Assembly: GCF_933775445.1 (NCBI RefSeq) | Contig: NW_026089464.1 | Span: forward strand, 124,001-188,000 | Direction of reading: 5' to 3' | Source: Argentina anserina | Lineage: Eukaryota; Streptophyta; Magnoliopsida; Rosales; Rosaceae | Length of the DNA: 64,000 nt | Shown here: positions 47,270-61,700 of the stretch, piece after piece | Position numbering within the stretch: position 1 is the stretch's first letter | Layout of the letters: every line of letters starts with the position of its first letter | Notes under the pieces: generated by a model | Told to the model about the DNA's origin: nothing | What the model saw: only the letters and a program-made list of their open reading frames with translations | The model's database searches: none | Program-made: the position numbers and the translations under genes

Positions 47270-50200
47270 TTTCTATTGTATTTGAGAGTTTTGCAAGTGA
47301 GGGAGTGTGTTTCTTTCAAACTGAGTATCTTTACATCGTTTGCGTATCTTTACTATTCCAATTGTGTATCTTTACATCGTTTGCGTATCTTTACTATTCC
47401 AATTGTGTATCTTTTCATTTCTCGTTTGAGTATCTTTCTGTAAGGCTTCTGATGCGAATTTCTATTGTATTTTAGAGTTTTGCAAGTGTGGGAGTGTGTT
47501 TCTTTCAAACTGAGTATCTTTACATCGTTTGCGTATCTTTACTATTCCAATTGTGTATCTTTACATCGTTTGCGTATCTTTACTATTCCAATTGTGTATC
47601 TTTTCATTTCTTGTTTGAGTATCTTTCTGTAAGGCTTTCTGATGCGAGTTTCTATTGTATTTGAGAGTTTTGCAAGTGTGGGAGTGTGTTTCTTTCAAAC
47701 TGAGTATCTTTACATCGTTTGCGTATCTTTACTATTCCAATTGTGTATCTTTTCATTTCTCGTTTGAGTATCTTTCTGTAAGGCTTCTGATGCGAGTTTC
47801 TATTGTATTTGAGAGTTTTGCAAGTGTGGGAGTGTGTTTCTTTCAAACTGAGTATGTTTACATCGTTTGCGTATCTTTACTATTCCAATTGTGTATCTTT
47901 ACATCGTTTGCGTATCTTTACTATTCCAATTGTGTATCTTTTCATTTCTCGTTTGAGTATCTTTCTGTAAGGCTTTCTGATGCGAGTTTCTATTGTATTT
48001 GAGAGTTTTGCAAGTGTGGGAGTGTGTTTCTTTCAAACTGAATATCTTTACATCGTTTGCGTATCTTTACTATTCCAATTCTGTATCTTTTCATTTCTCG
48101 TTTGAGTATCTTTCTGTAAGGCTTCTGATTCGAGTTTCTATTGTATTTGAGAGTTTTGCAAGTGTGGGAGTGTGTTTCTTTCAATCTGAGTATCTTTACA
48201 TCGTTTGCGTATCTTTACTATTCCAATTGTGTATCTTTTCATTTCTCGATTGAGTATCTTTCTGTAAGGCTTCTGATGCGAGTTTCTATTGTATTTCAGA
48301 GTTTTGCAAGTGTGAGAGTGTGTTTCTTTCAAACTGAGTATCTTTACATCGTTTGCGTATCTTTACTATTCCAATTGTGTATCTTTACATCGTTTCCGTA
48401 TCTTTACTATTCCAATTGTGTATCTTTACATCGTTTGCGTATCTTTACTATTCCAATTGAGTATCTTTTCATTTCTCGTTTGAGTATCTTTCTGTAAGGC
48501 TTTCTGATGCGAGTTTCTATTGAATTTGAGAGTTTTGCAAGTGTGGGACTGTGTTTCTTTCAAACTGAGTATCTTTACATCGTTTGCGTATGTTTACTAT
48601 TCCAATTGTGTATCTTTACATCGTTTGCGTATCTTTACTATTCCAATTGTGTATCTTTTCATTTCTCGTTTGAGTATCTTTCTGTAAGGCTTTCTGATGC
48701 GAGTTTCTATTGAATTTGAGAGTTTTGCAAGTGTGGGAGTGTGTTTCTTTCAATCTGAGTATCTTTACATCGTTTGCGTATCTTTACTATTCCAATTGTG
48801 TATCTTTACATCGTTTGCGTATCTTTACTATTCCAATTGTGTATCTTTTCATTTCTCGTTTGAGTATCTTTCTGTAAGGCTTTCTGATGCGAGTTTCTAT
48901 TGAATTTGAGAGTTTTGCAAGTGTGGGAGTGTGTTTCTTTCAAACTGAGTATCTTTACATCGTTTGCGTATCTTTACTATTCCAATTGTGTATCTTTTCA
49001 TTTCTCGTTTGAGTATCTTTCTGTAAGGCTTCTAATGCGAGTTTCTATTGTATTTGAGAGTTTTGCAAGTGTGGGAGTGTGTTTCTTTCAAACTGAGTAT
49101 CTTTACATCGTTTGCGTATCTTTACTATTCCAATTGTGTATCTTTACATCGTTTGCGTATCTTTACTATTCCAATTGTGTATCTTTTCATTTCTCGTTTG
49201 AGTATCTTTCTGTAAGGCTTTCTGATGCGAGTTTCTATTGAATTTGAGAGTTTTGCAAGTGTGGGAGTGTGTTTCCTTCAAACTGAGTATCTTTACATCC
49301 TTTGCGTATGTTTAATATTCCAATTGTGTATCTTTACATCGTTTGCGTATCTTTACTATTCAAATTGTGTATCTTTTCATTTCTCGTTTGAGTATCTTTC
49401 TGTAAGGCTTCTGATGCGAATTTCTATTGTATTTGAGAGTTTTGCAAGTGTGGGAGTGTGTTTCTTTCAAACTGAGTATCTTTACATCGTTTGCGTATCT
49501 TTACTATTCCAATTGTGTATCTTTACATCGTTTGCGTATCTTTACTATTCCAATTGTGTATCTTTTCATTTCTTGTTTGAGTATCTTTCTGTAAGGCTTT
49601 CTGATGCGAGTTTCTATTGTATTTGAGAGTTTTGCAAGTGTGGGAGTGTGTTTCTTTCAAACTGAGTATCTTTACATCGTTTGCGTATCTTTACTATTCC
49701 AATTGTGTATCTTTTCATTTCTCGTTTGAGTATCTTTCTGTAAGGCTTCTGATGCGAGTTTCTATTGTATTTGAGAGTTTTGCAAGTGTGGGAGTGTGTT
49801 TCTTTCAAACTGAGTATCTTTACATCGTTTGCGTATCTTTACTATTCCAATTGTGTATCTTTTCATTTGTCGTTTGAGTATCTTTCTGTAAGGCTTTCTG
49901 ATGCGAGTTTCTATTGTATTTGAGAGTTTTGCAAGTGTGGGAGTGTGTTTCTTTCAAACTGAATATCTTTACATCGTTTGCGTATCTTTACTATTCCAAT
50001 TGTGTATCTTTTCATTTCTCGTTTGAGTATCTTTCTGTAAGGCTTCTGATTCGAGTTTCTATTGTATTTGAGAGTTTTGCAAGTGTGGGAGTGTGTTTCT
50101 TTCAATCTGAGTATCTTTACATCGTTTGCGTATCTTTACTATTCCAATTGTGTATCTTTTCATTTCTCGTTTGAGTATCTTTCTGTAAGGCTTCTGATGC

Positions 50201-53200
50201 GAGTTTCTATTGTATTTCAGAGTTTTGCAAGTGTGAGAGTGTGTTTCTTTCAAACTGAGTATCTTTACATCGTTTGCGTATCTTTACTATTCCAATTGTG
50301 TATCTTTTCATTTCTCGTTTGAGTATCTTTCTGTAAGGCTTTCTGATGCGAGTTTCTATTGTATTTGAGAGTTTTGCAAGTGTGGGAGTGTGTTTCTTTC
50401 AAACTGAGTATCTTTACATCGTTTGCGTATCTTTACTATTCCAATTGTGTATCTTTACATCGTTTGCGTATCTTTACTATTCCAATTGTGTATCTTTTCA
50501 TTTCTCGTTTGAGTATCTTTCTGTAAGGCTTTCTGATGCGAGTTTCTACTGTATTTGAGAGTTTTGCAAGTGTGGGAGTGTGTTTCTTTCAAACTGAATA
50601 TCTTTACATCGTTTGCGTATCTTTACTATTCCAATTGTGTATCTTTTCATTTCTCGTTTGAGTATCTTTCTGTAAGGCTTCTGATTCGAGTTTCTATTGT
50701 ATTTGAGAGTTTTGCAAGTGTGGGAGTGTGTTTCTTTCAATCTGAGTATCTTTACATCGTTTGCGTATCTTTACTATTCCAATTGTGTATCTTTTCATTT
50801 CTCGTTTGAGTATCTTTCTGTAAGGCTTCTGATGCGAGTTTCTATTGTATTTCAGAGTTTTGCAAGTGTGAGAGTGTGTTTCTTTCAAACTGAGTATCTT
50901 TACATCGTTTGCGTATCTTTACTATTCCAATTGTGTATCTTTACATCGTTTCCGTATCTTTACTATTCCAATTGTGTATCTTTACATCGTTTGCGTATCT
51001 TTACTATTCCAATTGAGTATCTTTTCATTTCTCGTTTGAGTATCTTTCTGTAAGGCTTTCTGATGCGAGTTTCTATTGAATTTGAGAGTTTTGCAAGTGT
51101 GGGAGTGTGTTTCTTTCAAACTGAGTATCTTTACATCGTTTGCGTATGTTTACTATTCCAATTGTGTATCTTTACATCGTTTGCGTATCTTTACTATTCC
51201 AATTGTGTATCTTTTCATTTCTCGTTTGAGTATCTTTCTGTAAGGCTTTCTGATGCGAGTTTCTATTGAATTTGAGAGTTTTGCAAGTGTGGGAGTGTGT
51301 TTCTTTCAATCTGAGTATCTTTACATCGTTTGCGTATCTTTACTATTCCAATTGTGTATCTTTACATCGTTTGCGTATCTTTACTATTCCAATTGTGTAT
51401 CTTTTCATTTCTCGTTTGAGTATCTTTCTGTAAGGCTTTCTGATGCGAGTTTCTATTGAATTTGAGAGTTTTGCAAGTGTGGGAGTGTGTTTCTTTCAAA
51501 CTGAGTATCTTTACATCGTTTGCGTATCTTTACTATTCCAATTGTGTATCTTTACATCGTTTGCGTATCTTTACTATTCCAATTGTGTATCTTTTCATTT
51601 CTCGTTTGAGTATCTTTCTGTAAGGCTTCTGATGCGAGTTTCTATTGTATTTGAGAGTTTTGCAAGTGTGGGAGTGTGTTTCTTTCAAACTGAGTATCTT
51701 TACATCGTTTGCGTATCTTTACTATTCCAATTGTGTATCTTTACATCGTTTGCGTATCTTTACTATTCCAATTGTGTATCTTTTCATTTCTCGTTTGAGT
51801 ATCTTTCTGTAAGGCTTCTGATGCGAGTTTCTATTGTATTTGAGAGTTTTGCAAGTGAGGGAGTGTGTTTCTTTCAAACTGAGTATCTTTACATCGTTTG
51901 CGTATCTTTACTATTCCAATTGTGTATCTTTACATCGTTTGCGTATCTTTACTATTCTAATTGTGTATCTTTTCATTTCTCGTTTGAGTATCTTTCTGTA
52001 AGGCTTCTGATGCGAGTTTCTATTGTATTTCAGAGTTTTGCAAGTGTGAGAGTGTGTTTCTTTCAAACTGAGTATCTTTACATCGTTTGCGTATCTTTAC
52101 TATTCCAATTGTGTATCTTTACATCGTTTCCGTATCTTTACTATTCCAATTGTGTATCTTTACATCGTTTGCGTATCTTTACTATTCCAATTGAGTATCT
52201 TTTCATTTCTCGTTTGAGTATCTTTCTGTAAGGCTTTCTGATGCGAGTTTCTATTGAATTTGAGAGTTTTGCAAGTGTGGGAGTGTGTTTCTTTCAAACT
52301 GAGTATCTTTACATCGTTTGCGTATGTTTACTATTCCAATTGTGTATCTTTACATCGTTTGCGTATCTTTACTATTCCAATTGTGTATCTTTTCATTTCT
52401 CGTTTGAGTATCTTTCTGTAAGGCTTTCTGATGCGAGTTTCTATTGAATTTGAGAGTTTTGCAAGTGTGGGAGTGTGTTTCTTTCAATCTGAGTATCTTT
52501 ACATCGTTTGCGTATCTTTACTATTCCAATTGTGTATCTTTACATCGTTTGCGTATCTTTACTATTCCAATTGTGTATCTTTTCATTTCTCGTTTGAGTA
52601 TCTTTCTGTAAGGCTTTCTGATGCGAGTTTCTATTGAATTTGAGAGTTTTGCAAGTGTGGGAGTGTGTTTCTTTCAAACTGAGTATCTTTACATCGTTTG
52701 CGTATCTTTACTATTCCAATTGTGTATCTTTACATCGTTTGCGTATCTTTACTATTCCAATTGTGTATCTTTTCATTTCTCGTTTGAGTATCTTTCTGTA
52801 AGGCTTCTGATGCGAGTTTCTATTGTATTTGAGAGTTTTGCAAGTGTGGGAGTGTGTTTCTTTCAAACTGAGTATCTTTACATCGTTTGCGTATCTTTAC
52901 TATTCCAATTGTGTATCTTTACATCGTTTGCGTATCTTTACTATTCCAATTGTGTATCTTTTCATTTCTCGTTTGAGTATCTTTCTGTAAGGCTTCTGAT
53001 GCGAGTTTCTATTGTATTTGAGAGTTTTGCAAGTGAGGGAGTGTGTTTCTTTCAAACTGAGTATCTTTACATCGTTTGCGTATCTTTACTATTCCAATTG
53101 TGTATCTTTACATCGTTTGCGTATCTTTACTATTCCAATTGTGTATCTTTTCATTTCTCGTTTGAGTATCTTTCTGTAAGGCTTCTGATGCGAATTTCTA

Positions 53201-56200
53201 TTGTATTTTAGAGTTTTGCAAGTGTGGGAGTGTGTTTCTTTCAAACTGAGTATCTTTACATCGTTTGCGTATCTTTACTATTCCAATTGTGTATCTTTAC
53301 ATCGTTTGCGTATCTTTACTATTCCAATTGTGTATCTTTTCATTTCTTGTTTGAGTATCTTTCTGTAAGGCTTTCTGATGCGAGTTTCTATTGTATTTGA
53401 GAGTTTTGCAAGTGTGGGAGTGTGTTTCTTTCAAACTGAGTATCTTTACATCGTTTGCGTATCTTTACTATTCCAATTGTGTATCTTTTCATTTCTCGTT
53501 TGAGTATCTTTCTGTAAGGCTTCTGATGCGAGTTTCTATTGTATTTGAGAGTTTTGCAAGTGTGGGAGTGTGTTTCTTTCAAACTGAGTATGTTTACATC
53601 GTTTGCGTATCTTTACTATTCCAATTGTGTATCTTTACATCGTTTGCGTATCTTTACTATTCCAATTGTGTATCTTTTCATTTCTCGTTTGAGTATCTTT
53701 CTGTAAGGCTTTCTGATGCGAGTTTCTATTGTATTTGAGAGTTTTGCAAGTGTGGGAGTGTGTTTCTTTCAAACTGAATATCTTTACATCGTTTGCGTAT
53801 CTTTACTATTCCAATTCTGTATCTTTTCATTTCTCGTTTGAGTATCTTTCTGTAAGGCTTCTGATTCGAGTTTCTATTGTATTTGAGAGTTTTGCAAGTG
53901 TGGGAGTGTGTTTCTTTCAATCTGAGTATCTTTACATCGTTTGCGTATCTTTACTATTCCAATTGTGTATCTTTTCATTTCTCGATTGAGTATCTTTCTG
54001 TAAGGCTTCTGATGCGAGTTTCTATTGTATTTCAGAGTTTTGCAAGTGTGAGAGTGTGTTTCTTTCAAACTGAGTATCTTTACATCGTTTGCGTATCTTT
54101 ACTATTCCAATTGTGTATCTTTACATCGTTTCCGTATCTTTACTATTCCAATTGTGTATCTTTACATCGTTTGCGTATCTTTACTATTCCAATTGAGTAT
54201 CTTTTCATTTCTCGTTTGAGTATCTTTCTGTAAGGCTTTCTGATGCGAGTTTCTATTGAATTTGAGAGTTTTGCAAGTGTGGGAGTGTGTTTCTTTCAAA
54301 CTGAGTATCTTTACATCGTTTGCGTATGTTTACTATTCCAATTGTGTATCTTTACATCGTTTGCGTATCTTTACTATTCCAATTGTGTATCTTTTCATTT
54401 CTCGTTTGAGTATCTTTCTGTAAGGCTTTCTGATGCGAGTTTCTATTGAATTTGAGAGTTTTGCAAGTGTGGGAGTGTGTTTCTTTCAATCTGAGTATCT
54501 TTACATCGTTTGCGTATCTTTACTATTCCAATTGTGTATCTTTACATCGTTTGCGTATCTTTACTATTCCAATTGTGTATCTTTTCATTTCTCGTTTGAG
54601 TATCTTTCTGTAAGGCTTTCTGATGCGAGTTTCTATTGAATTTGAGAGTTTTGCAAGTGTGGGAGTGTGTTTCTTTCAAACTGAGTATCTTTACATCGTT
54701 TGCGTATCTTTACTATTCCAATTGTGTATCTTTACATCGTTTGCGTATCTTTACTATTCCAATTGTGTATCTTTTCATTTCTCGTTTGAGTATCTTTCTG
54801 TAAGGCTTCTAATGCGAGTTTCTATTGTATTTGAGAGTTTTGCAAGTGTGGGAGTGTGTTTCTTTCAAACTGAGTATCTTTACATCGTTTGCGTATCTTT
54901 ACTATTCCAATTGTGTATCTTTACATCGTTTGCGTATCTTTACTATTCCAATTGTGTATCTTTTCATTTCTCGTTTGAGTATCTTTCTGTAAGGCTTTCT
55001 GATGCGAGTTTCTATTGAATTTGAGAGTTTTGCAAGTGTGGGAGTGTGTTTCCTTCAAACTGAGTATCTTTACATCCTTTGCGTATGTTTAATATTCCAA
55101 TTGTGTATCTTTACATCGTTTGCGTATCTTTACTATTCAAATTGTGTATCTTTTCATTTCTCGTTTGAGTATCTTTCTGTAAGGCTTCTGATGCGAATTT
55201 CTATTGTATTTGAGAGTTTTGCAAGTGTGGGAGTGTGTTTCTTTCAAACTGAGTATCTTTACATCGTTTGCGTATCTTTACTATTCCAATTGTGTATCTT
55301 TACATCGTTTGCGTATCTTTACTATTCCAATTGTGTATCTTTTCATTTCTTGTTTGAGTATCTTTCTGTAAGGCTTTCTGATGCGAGTTTCTATTGTATT
55401 TGAGAGTTTTGCAAGTGTGGGAGTGTGTTTCTTTCAAACTGAGTATCTTTACATCGTTTGCGTATCTTTACTATTCCAATTGTGTATCTTTTCATTTCTC
55501 GTTTGAGTATCTTTCTGTAAGGCTTCTGATGCGAGTTTCTATTGTATTTGAGAGTTTTGCAAGTGTGGGAGTGTGTTTCTTTCAAACTGAGTATCTTTAC
55601 ATCGTTTGCGTATCTTTACTATTCCAATTGTGTATCTTTTCATTTGTCGTTTGAGTATCTTTCTGTAAGGCTTTCTGATGCGAGTTTCTATTGTATTTGA
55701 GAGTTTTGCAAGTGTGGGAGTGTGTTTCTTTCAAACTGAATATCTTTACATCGTTTGCGTATCTTTACTATTCCAATTGTGTATCTTTTCATTTCTCGTT
55801 TGAGTATCTTTCTGTAAGGCTTCTGATTCGAGTTTCTATTGTATTTGAGAGTTTTGCAAGTGTGGGAGTGTGTTTCTTTCAATCTGAGTATCTTTACATC
55901 GTTTGCGTATCTTTACTATTCCAATTGTGTATCTTTTCATTTCTCGTTTGAGTATCTTTCTGTAAGGCTTCTGATGCGAGTTTCTATTGTATTTCAGAGT
56001 TTTGCAAGTGTGAGAGTGTGTTTCTTTCAAACTGAGTATCTTTACATCGTTTGCGTATCTTTACTATTCCAATTGTGTATCTTTTCATTTCTCGTTTGAG
56101 TATCTTTCTGTAAGGCTTTCTGATGCGAGTTTCTATTGTATTTGAGAGTTTTGCAAGTGTGGGAGTGTGTTTCTTTCAAACTGAGTATCTTTACATCGTT

Positions 56201-58782
56201 TGCGTATCTTTACTATTCCAATTGTGTATCTTTACATCGTTTGCGTATCTTTACTATTCCAATTGTGTATCTTTTCATTTCTCGTTTGAGTATCTTTCTG
56301 TAAGGCTTTCTGATGCGAGTTTCTACTGTATTTGAGAGTTTTGCAAGTGTGGGAGTGTGTTTCTTTCAAACTGAATATCTTTACATCGTTTGCGTATCTT
56401 TACTATTCCAATTGTGTATCTTTTCATTTCTCGTTTGAGTATCTTTCTGTAAGGCTTCTGATTCGAGTTTCTATTGTATTTGAGAGTTTTGCAAGTGTGG
56501 GAGTGTGTTTCTTTCAATCTGAGTATCTTTACATCGTTTGCGTATCTTTACTATTCCAATTGTGTATCTTTTCATTTCTCGTTTGAGTATCTTTCTGTAA
56601 GGCTTCTGATGCGAGTTTCTATTGTATTTCAGAGTTTTGCAAGTGTGAGAGTGTGTTTCTTTCAAACTGAGTATCTTTACATCGTTTGCGTATCTTTACT
56701 ATTCCAATTGTGTATCTTTACATCGTTTCCGTATCTTTACTATTCCAATTGTGTATCTTTACATCGTTTGCGTATCTTTACTATTCCAATTGAGTATCTT
56801 TTCATTTCTCGTTTGAGTATCTTTCTGTAAGGCTTTCTGATGCGAGTTTCTATTGAATTTGAGAGTTTTGCAAGTGTGGGAGTGTGTTTCTTTCAAACTG
56901 AGTATCTTTACATCGTTTGCGTATGTTTACTATTCCAATTGTGTATCTTTACATCGTTTGCGTATCTTTACTATTCCAATTGTGTATCTTTTCATTTCTC
57001 GTTTGAGTATCTTTCTGTAAGGCTTTCTGATGCGAGTTTCTATTGAATTTGAGAGTTTTGCAAGTGTGGGAGTGTGTTTCTTTCAATCTGAGTATCTTTA
57101 CATCGTTTGCGTATCTTTACTATTCCAATTGTGTATCTTTACATCGTTTGCGTATCTTTACTATTCCAATTGTGTATCTTTTCATTTCTCGTTTGAGTAT
57201 CTTTCTGTAAGGCTTTCTGATGCGAGTTTCTATTGAATTTGAGAGTTTTGCAAGTGTGGGAGTGTGTTTCTTTCAAACTGAGTATCTTTACATCGTTTGC
57301 GTATCTTTACTATTCCAATTGTGTATCTTTACATCGTTTGCGTATCTTTACTATTCCAATTGTGTATCTTTTCATTTCTCGTTTGAGTATCTTTCTGTAA
57401 GGCTTCTGATGCGAGTTTCTATTGTATTTGAGAGTTTTGCAAGTGTGGGAGTGTGTTTCTTTCAAACTGAGTATCTTTACATCGTTTGCGTATCTTTACT
57501 ATTCCAATTGTGTATCTTTACATCGTTTGCGTATCTTTACTATTCCAATTGTGTATCTTTTCATTTCTCGTTTGAGTATCTTTCTGTAAGGCTTCTGATG
57601 CGAGTTTCTATTGTATTTGAGAGTTTTGCAAGTGAGGGAGTGTGTTTCTTTCAAACTGAGTATCTTTACATCGTTTGCGTATCTTTACTATTCCAATTGT
57701 GTATCTTTACATCGTTTGCGTATCTTTACTATTCTAATTGTGTATCTTTTCATTTCTCGTTTGAGTATCTTTCTGTAAGGCTTCTGATGCGAGTTTCTAT
57801 TGTATTTCAGAGTTTTGCAAGTGTGAGAGTGTGTTTCTTTCAAACTGAGTATCTTTACATCGTTTGCGTATCTTTACTATTCCAATTGTGTATCTTTACA
57901 TCGTTTCCGTATCTTTACTATTCCAATTGTGTATCTTTACATCGTTTGCGTATCTTTACTATTCCAATTGAGTATCTTTTCATTTCTCGTTTGAGTATCT
58001 TTCTGTAAGGCTTTCTGATGCGAGTTTCTATTGAATTTGAGAGTTTTGCAAGTGTGGGAGTGTGTTTCTTTCAAACTGAGTATCTTTACATCGTTTGCGT
58101 ATGTTTACTATTCCAATTGTGTATCTTTACATCGTTTGCGTATCTTTACTATTCCAATTGTGTATCTTTTCATTTCTCGTTTGAGTATCTTTCTGTAAGG
58201 CTTTCTGATGCGAGTTTCTATTGAATTTGAGAGTTTTGCAAGTGTGGGAGTGTGTTTCTTTCAATCTGAGTATCTTTACATCGTTTGCGTATCTTTACTA
58301 TTCCAATTGTGTATCTTTACATCGTTTGCGTATCTTTACTATTCCAATTGTGTATCTTTTCATTTCTCGTTTGAGTATCTTTCTGTAAGGCTTTCTGATG
58401 CGAGTTTCTATTGAATTTGAGAGTTTTGCAAGTGTGGGAGTGTGTTTCTTTCAAACTGAGTATCTTTACATCGTTTGCGTATCTTTACTATTCCAATTGT
58501 GTATCTTTACATCGTTTGCGTATCTTTACTATTCCAATTGTGTATCTTTTCATTTCTCGTTTGAGTATCTTTCTGTAAGGCTTCTGATGCGAGTTTCTAT
58601 TGTATTTGAGAGTTTTGCAAGTGTGGGAGTGTGTTTCTTTCAAACTGAGTATCTTTACATCGTTTGCGTATCTTTACTATTCCAATTGTGTATCTTTACA
58701 TCGTTTGCGTATCTTTACTATTCCAATTGTGTATCTTTTCATTTCTCGTTTGAGTATCTTTCTGTAAGGCTTCTGATGCGAG
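47270..58782 (+). repeat. 5.7-kb higher-order repeat, two tandem copies
   Basis: The rare aagtgaggg marker lies at 47295, 51853, 53031, 57630, 58808 and 61932, giving intervals of 4,558, 1,178, 4,599, 1,178 and 3,124 bp. The first unit (about 47270-53005) is 5,736 bp and the second (about 53006-58782) is 5,777 bp. The 41-bp excess equals one subunit, gained or lost near 48950/54730. gattcgag markers at 48127, 50048 and 50683 recur at 53863, 55825 and 56460 with the same offsets. Each unit holds roughly thirty monomers. Confidence 0.88.
48280..48510 (+). repeat. Three-subunit monomer of the right arm (231 bp)
   Basis: A monomer with three 41-bp subunits, the second carrying gtttccgtatc instead of gtttgcgtatc, followed by attgagtatc. 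It begins with the tttcagag/gtgagagtg variant. The same combination recurs near 50833, 52011, 54016, 56610, 57788 and 60953, so it is an inherited part of the right-arm HOR and not an independent slip each time. Confidence 0.85.
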
Positions 58783-61700
58783 TTTCTATTGTATTTGAGA
58801 GTTTTGCAAGTGAGGGAGTGTGTTTCTTTCAAACTGAGTATCTTTACATCGTTTGCGTATCTTTACTATTCCAATTGTGTATCTTTACATCGTTTGCGTA
58901 TCTTTACTATTCTAATTGTGTATCTTTTCATTTCTCGTTTGAGTATCTTTCTGTAAGGCTTTCTGATGCGAGTTTCTATTGAATTTGAGAGTTTTGCAAG
59001 TGTGGGAGTGTGTTTCCTTCAAACGGAGTATCTTTACATCCTTTGCGTATGTTTAATATTCCAATTGTGTATCTTTACATCGTTTGCGTATCTTTACTAT
59101 TCAAATTGTGTATCTTTTCATTTCTCGTTTGAGTATCTTTCTGTAAGGCTTCTGATGCGAATTTCTATTGTATTTGAGAGTTTTGCAAGTGTGGGAGTGT
59201 GTTTCTTTCAAACTGAGTATCTTTACATCGTTTGCGTATCTTTACTATTCCAATTGTGTATCTTTACATCGTTTGCGTATCTTTACTATTCCAATTGTGT
59301 ATCTTTTCATTTCTTGTTTGAGTATCTTTCTGTAAGGCTTTCTGATGCGAGTTTCTATTGTATTTGAGAGTTTTGCAAGTGTGGGAGTGTGTTTCTTTCA
59401 AACTGAGTATCTTTACATCGTTTGCGTATCTTTACTATTCCAATTGTGTATCTTTTCATTTCTCGTTTGAGTATCTTTCTGTAAGGCTTCTGATGCGAGT
59501 TTCTATTGTATTTGAGAGTTTTGCAAGTGTGGGAGTGTGTTTCTTTCAAACTGAGTATCTTTACATCGTTTGCGTATCTTTACTATTCCAATTGTGTATC
59601 TTTACATCGTTTGCGTATCTTTACTATTCCAATTGTGTATCTTTTCATTTGTCGTTTGAGTATCTTTCTGTAAGGCTTTCTGATGCGAGTTTCTATTGTA
59701 TTTGAGAGTTTTGCAAGTGTGGGAGTGTGTTTCTTTCAAACTGAATATCTTTACATCGTTTGCGTATCTTTACTATTCCAATTGTGTATCTTTTCATTTC
59801 TCGTTTGAGTATCTTTCTGTAAGGCTTCTGATTCGAGTTTCTATTGTATTTGAGAGTTTTGCAAGTGTGGGAGTGTGTTTCTTTCAATCTGAGTATCTTT
59901 ACATCGTTTGCGTATCTTTACTATTCCAATTGTGTATCTTTTCATTTCTCGTTTGAGTATCTTTCTGTAAGGCTTCTGATGCGAGTTTCTATTGTATTTC
60001 AGAGTTTTGCAAGTGTGAGAGTGTGTTTCTTTCAAACTGAGTATCTTTACATCGTTTGCGTATCTTTACTATTCCAATTGTGTATCTTTTCATTTCTCGT
60101 TTGAGTATCTTTCTGTAAGGCTTTCTGATGCGAGTTTCTATTGTATTTGAGAGTTTTGCAAGTGTGGGAGTGTGTTTCTTTCAAACTGAGTATCTTTACA
60201 TCGTTTGCGTATGTTTACTATTCCAATTGTGTATCTTTACATCGTTTGCGTATCTTTACTATTCCAATTGTGTATCTTTTCATTTCTCGTTTGAGTATCT
60301 TTCTGTAAGGCTTTCTGATGCGAGTTTCTATTGAATTTGAGAGTTTTGCAAGTGTGGGAGTGTGTTTCTTTCAAACTGAGTATCTTTACATCGTTTGCGT
60401 ATCTTTACTATTCCAATTGTGTATCTTTTCATTTCTCGTTTGAGTATCTTTCTGTAAGGCTTCTGATGCGAGTTTCTATTGTATTTGAGAGTTTTGCAAG
60501 TGTGGGAGTGTGTTTCTTTCAAACTGAGTATCTTTACATCGTTTGCGTATCTTTACTATTCCAATTGTGTATCTTTACATCGTTTGCGTATCTTTACTAT
60601 TCCAATTGTGTATCTTTTCATTTCTCGTTTGAGTATCTTTCTGTAAGGCTTTCTGATGCGAGTTTCTACTGTATTTGAGAGTTTTGCAAGTGTGGGAGTG
60701 TGTTTCTTTCAAACTGAATATCTTTACATCGTTTGCGTATCTTTACTATTCCAATTGTGTATCTTTTCATTTCTCGTTTGAGTATCTTTCTGTAAGGCTT
60801 CTGATTCGAGTTTCTATTGTATTTGAGAGTTTTGCAAGTGTGGGAGTGTGTTTCTTTCAATCTGAGTATCTTTACATCGTTTGCGTATCTTTACTATTCC
60901 AATTGTGTATCTTTTCATTTCTCGTTTGAGTATCTTTCTGTAAGGCTTCTGATGCGAGTTTCTATTGTATTTCAGAGTTTTGCAAGTGTGAGAGTGTGTT
61001 TCTTTCAAACTGAGTATCTTTACATCGTTTGCGTATCTTTACTATTCCAATTGTGTATCTTTACATCGTTTCCGTATCTTTACTATTCCAATTGTGTATC
61101 TTTACATCGTTTGCGTATCTTTACTATTCCAATTGAGTATCTTTTCATTTCTCGTTTGAGTATCTTTCTGTAAGGCTTTCTGATGCGAGTTTCTATTGAA
61201 TTTGAGAGTTTTGCAAGTGTGGGAGTGTGTTTCTTTCAAACTGAGTATCTTTACATCGTTTGCGTATGTTTACTATTCCAATTGTGTATCTTTACATCGT
61301 TTGCGTATCTTTACTATTCCAATTGTGTATCTTTTCATTTCTCGTTTGAGTATCTTTCTGTAAGGCTTTCTGATGCGAGTTTCTATTGAATTTGAGAGTT
61401 TTGCAAGTGTGGGAGTGTGTTTCTTTCAATCTGAGTATCTTTACATCGTTTGCGTATCTTTACTATTCCAATTGTGTATCTTTACATCGTTTGCGTATCT
61501 TTACTATTCCAATTGTGTATCTTTTCATTTCTCGTTTGAGTATCTTTCTGTAAGGCTTTCTGATGCGAGTTTCTATTGAATTTGAGAGTTTTGCAAGTGT
61601 GGGAGTGTGTTTCTTTCAAACTGAGTATCTTTACATCGTTTGCGTATCTTTACTATTCCAATTGTGTATCTTTTCATTTCTCGTTTGAGTATCTTTCTGT

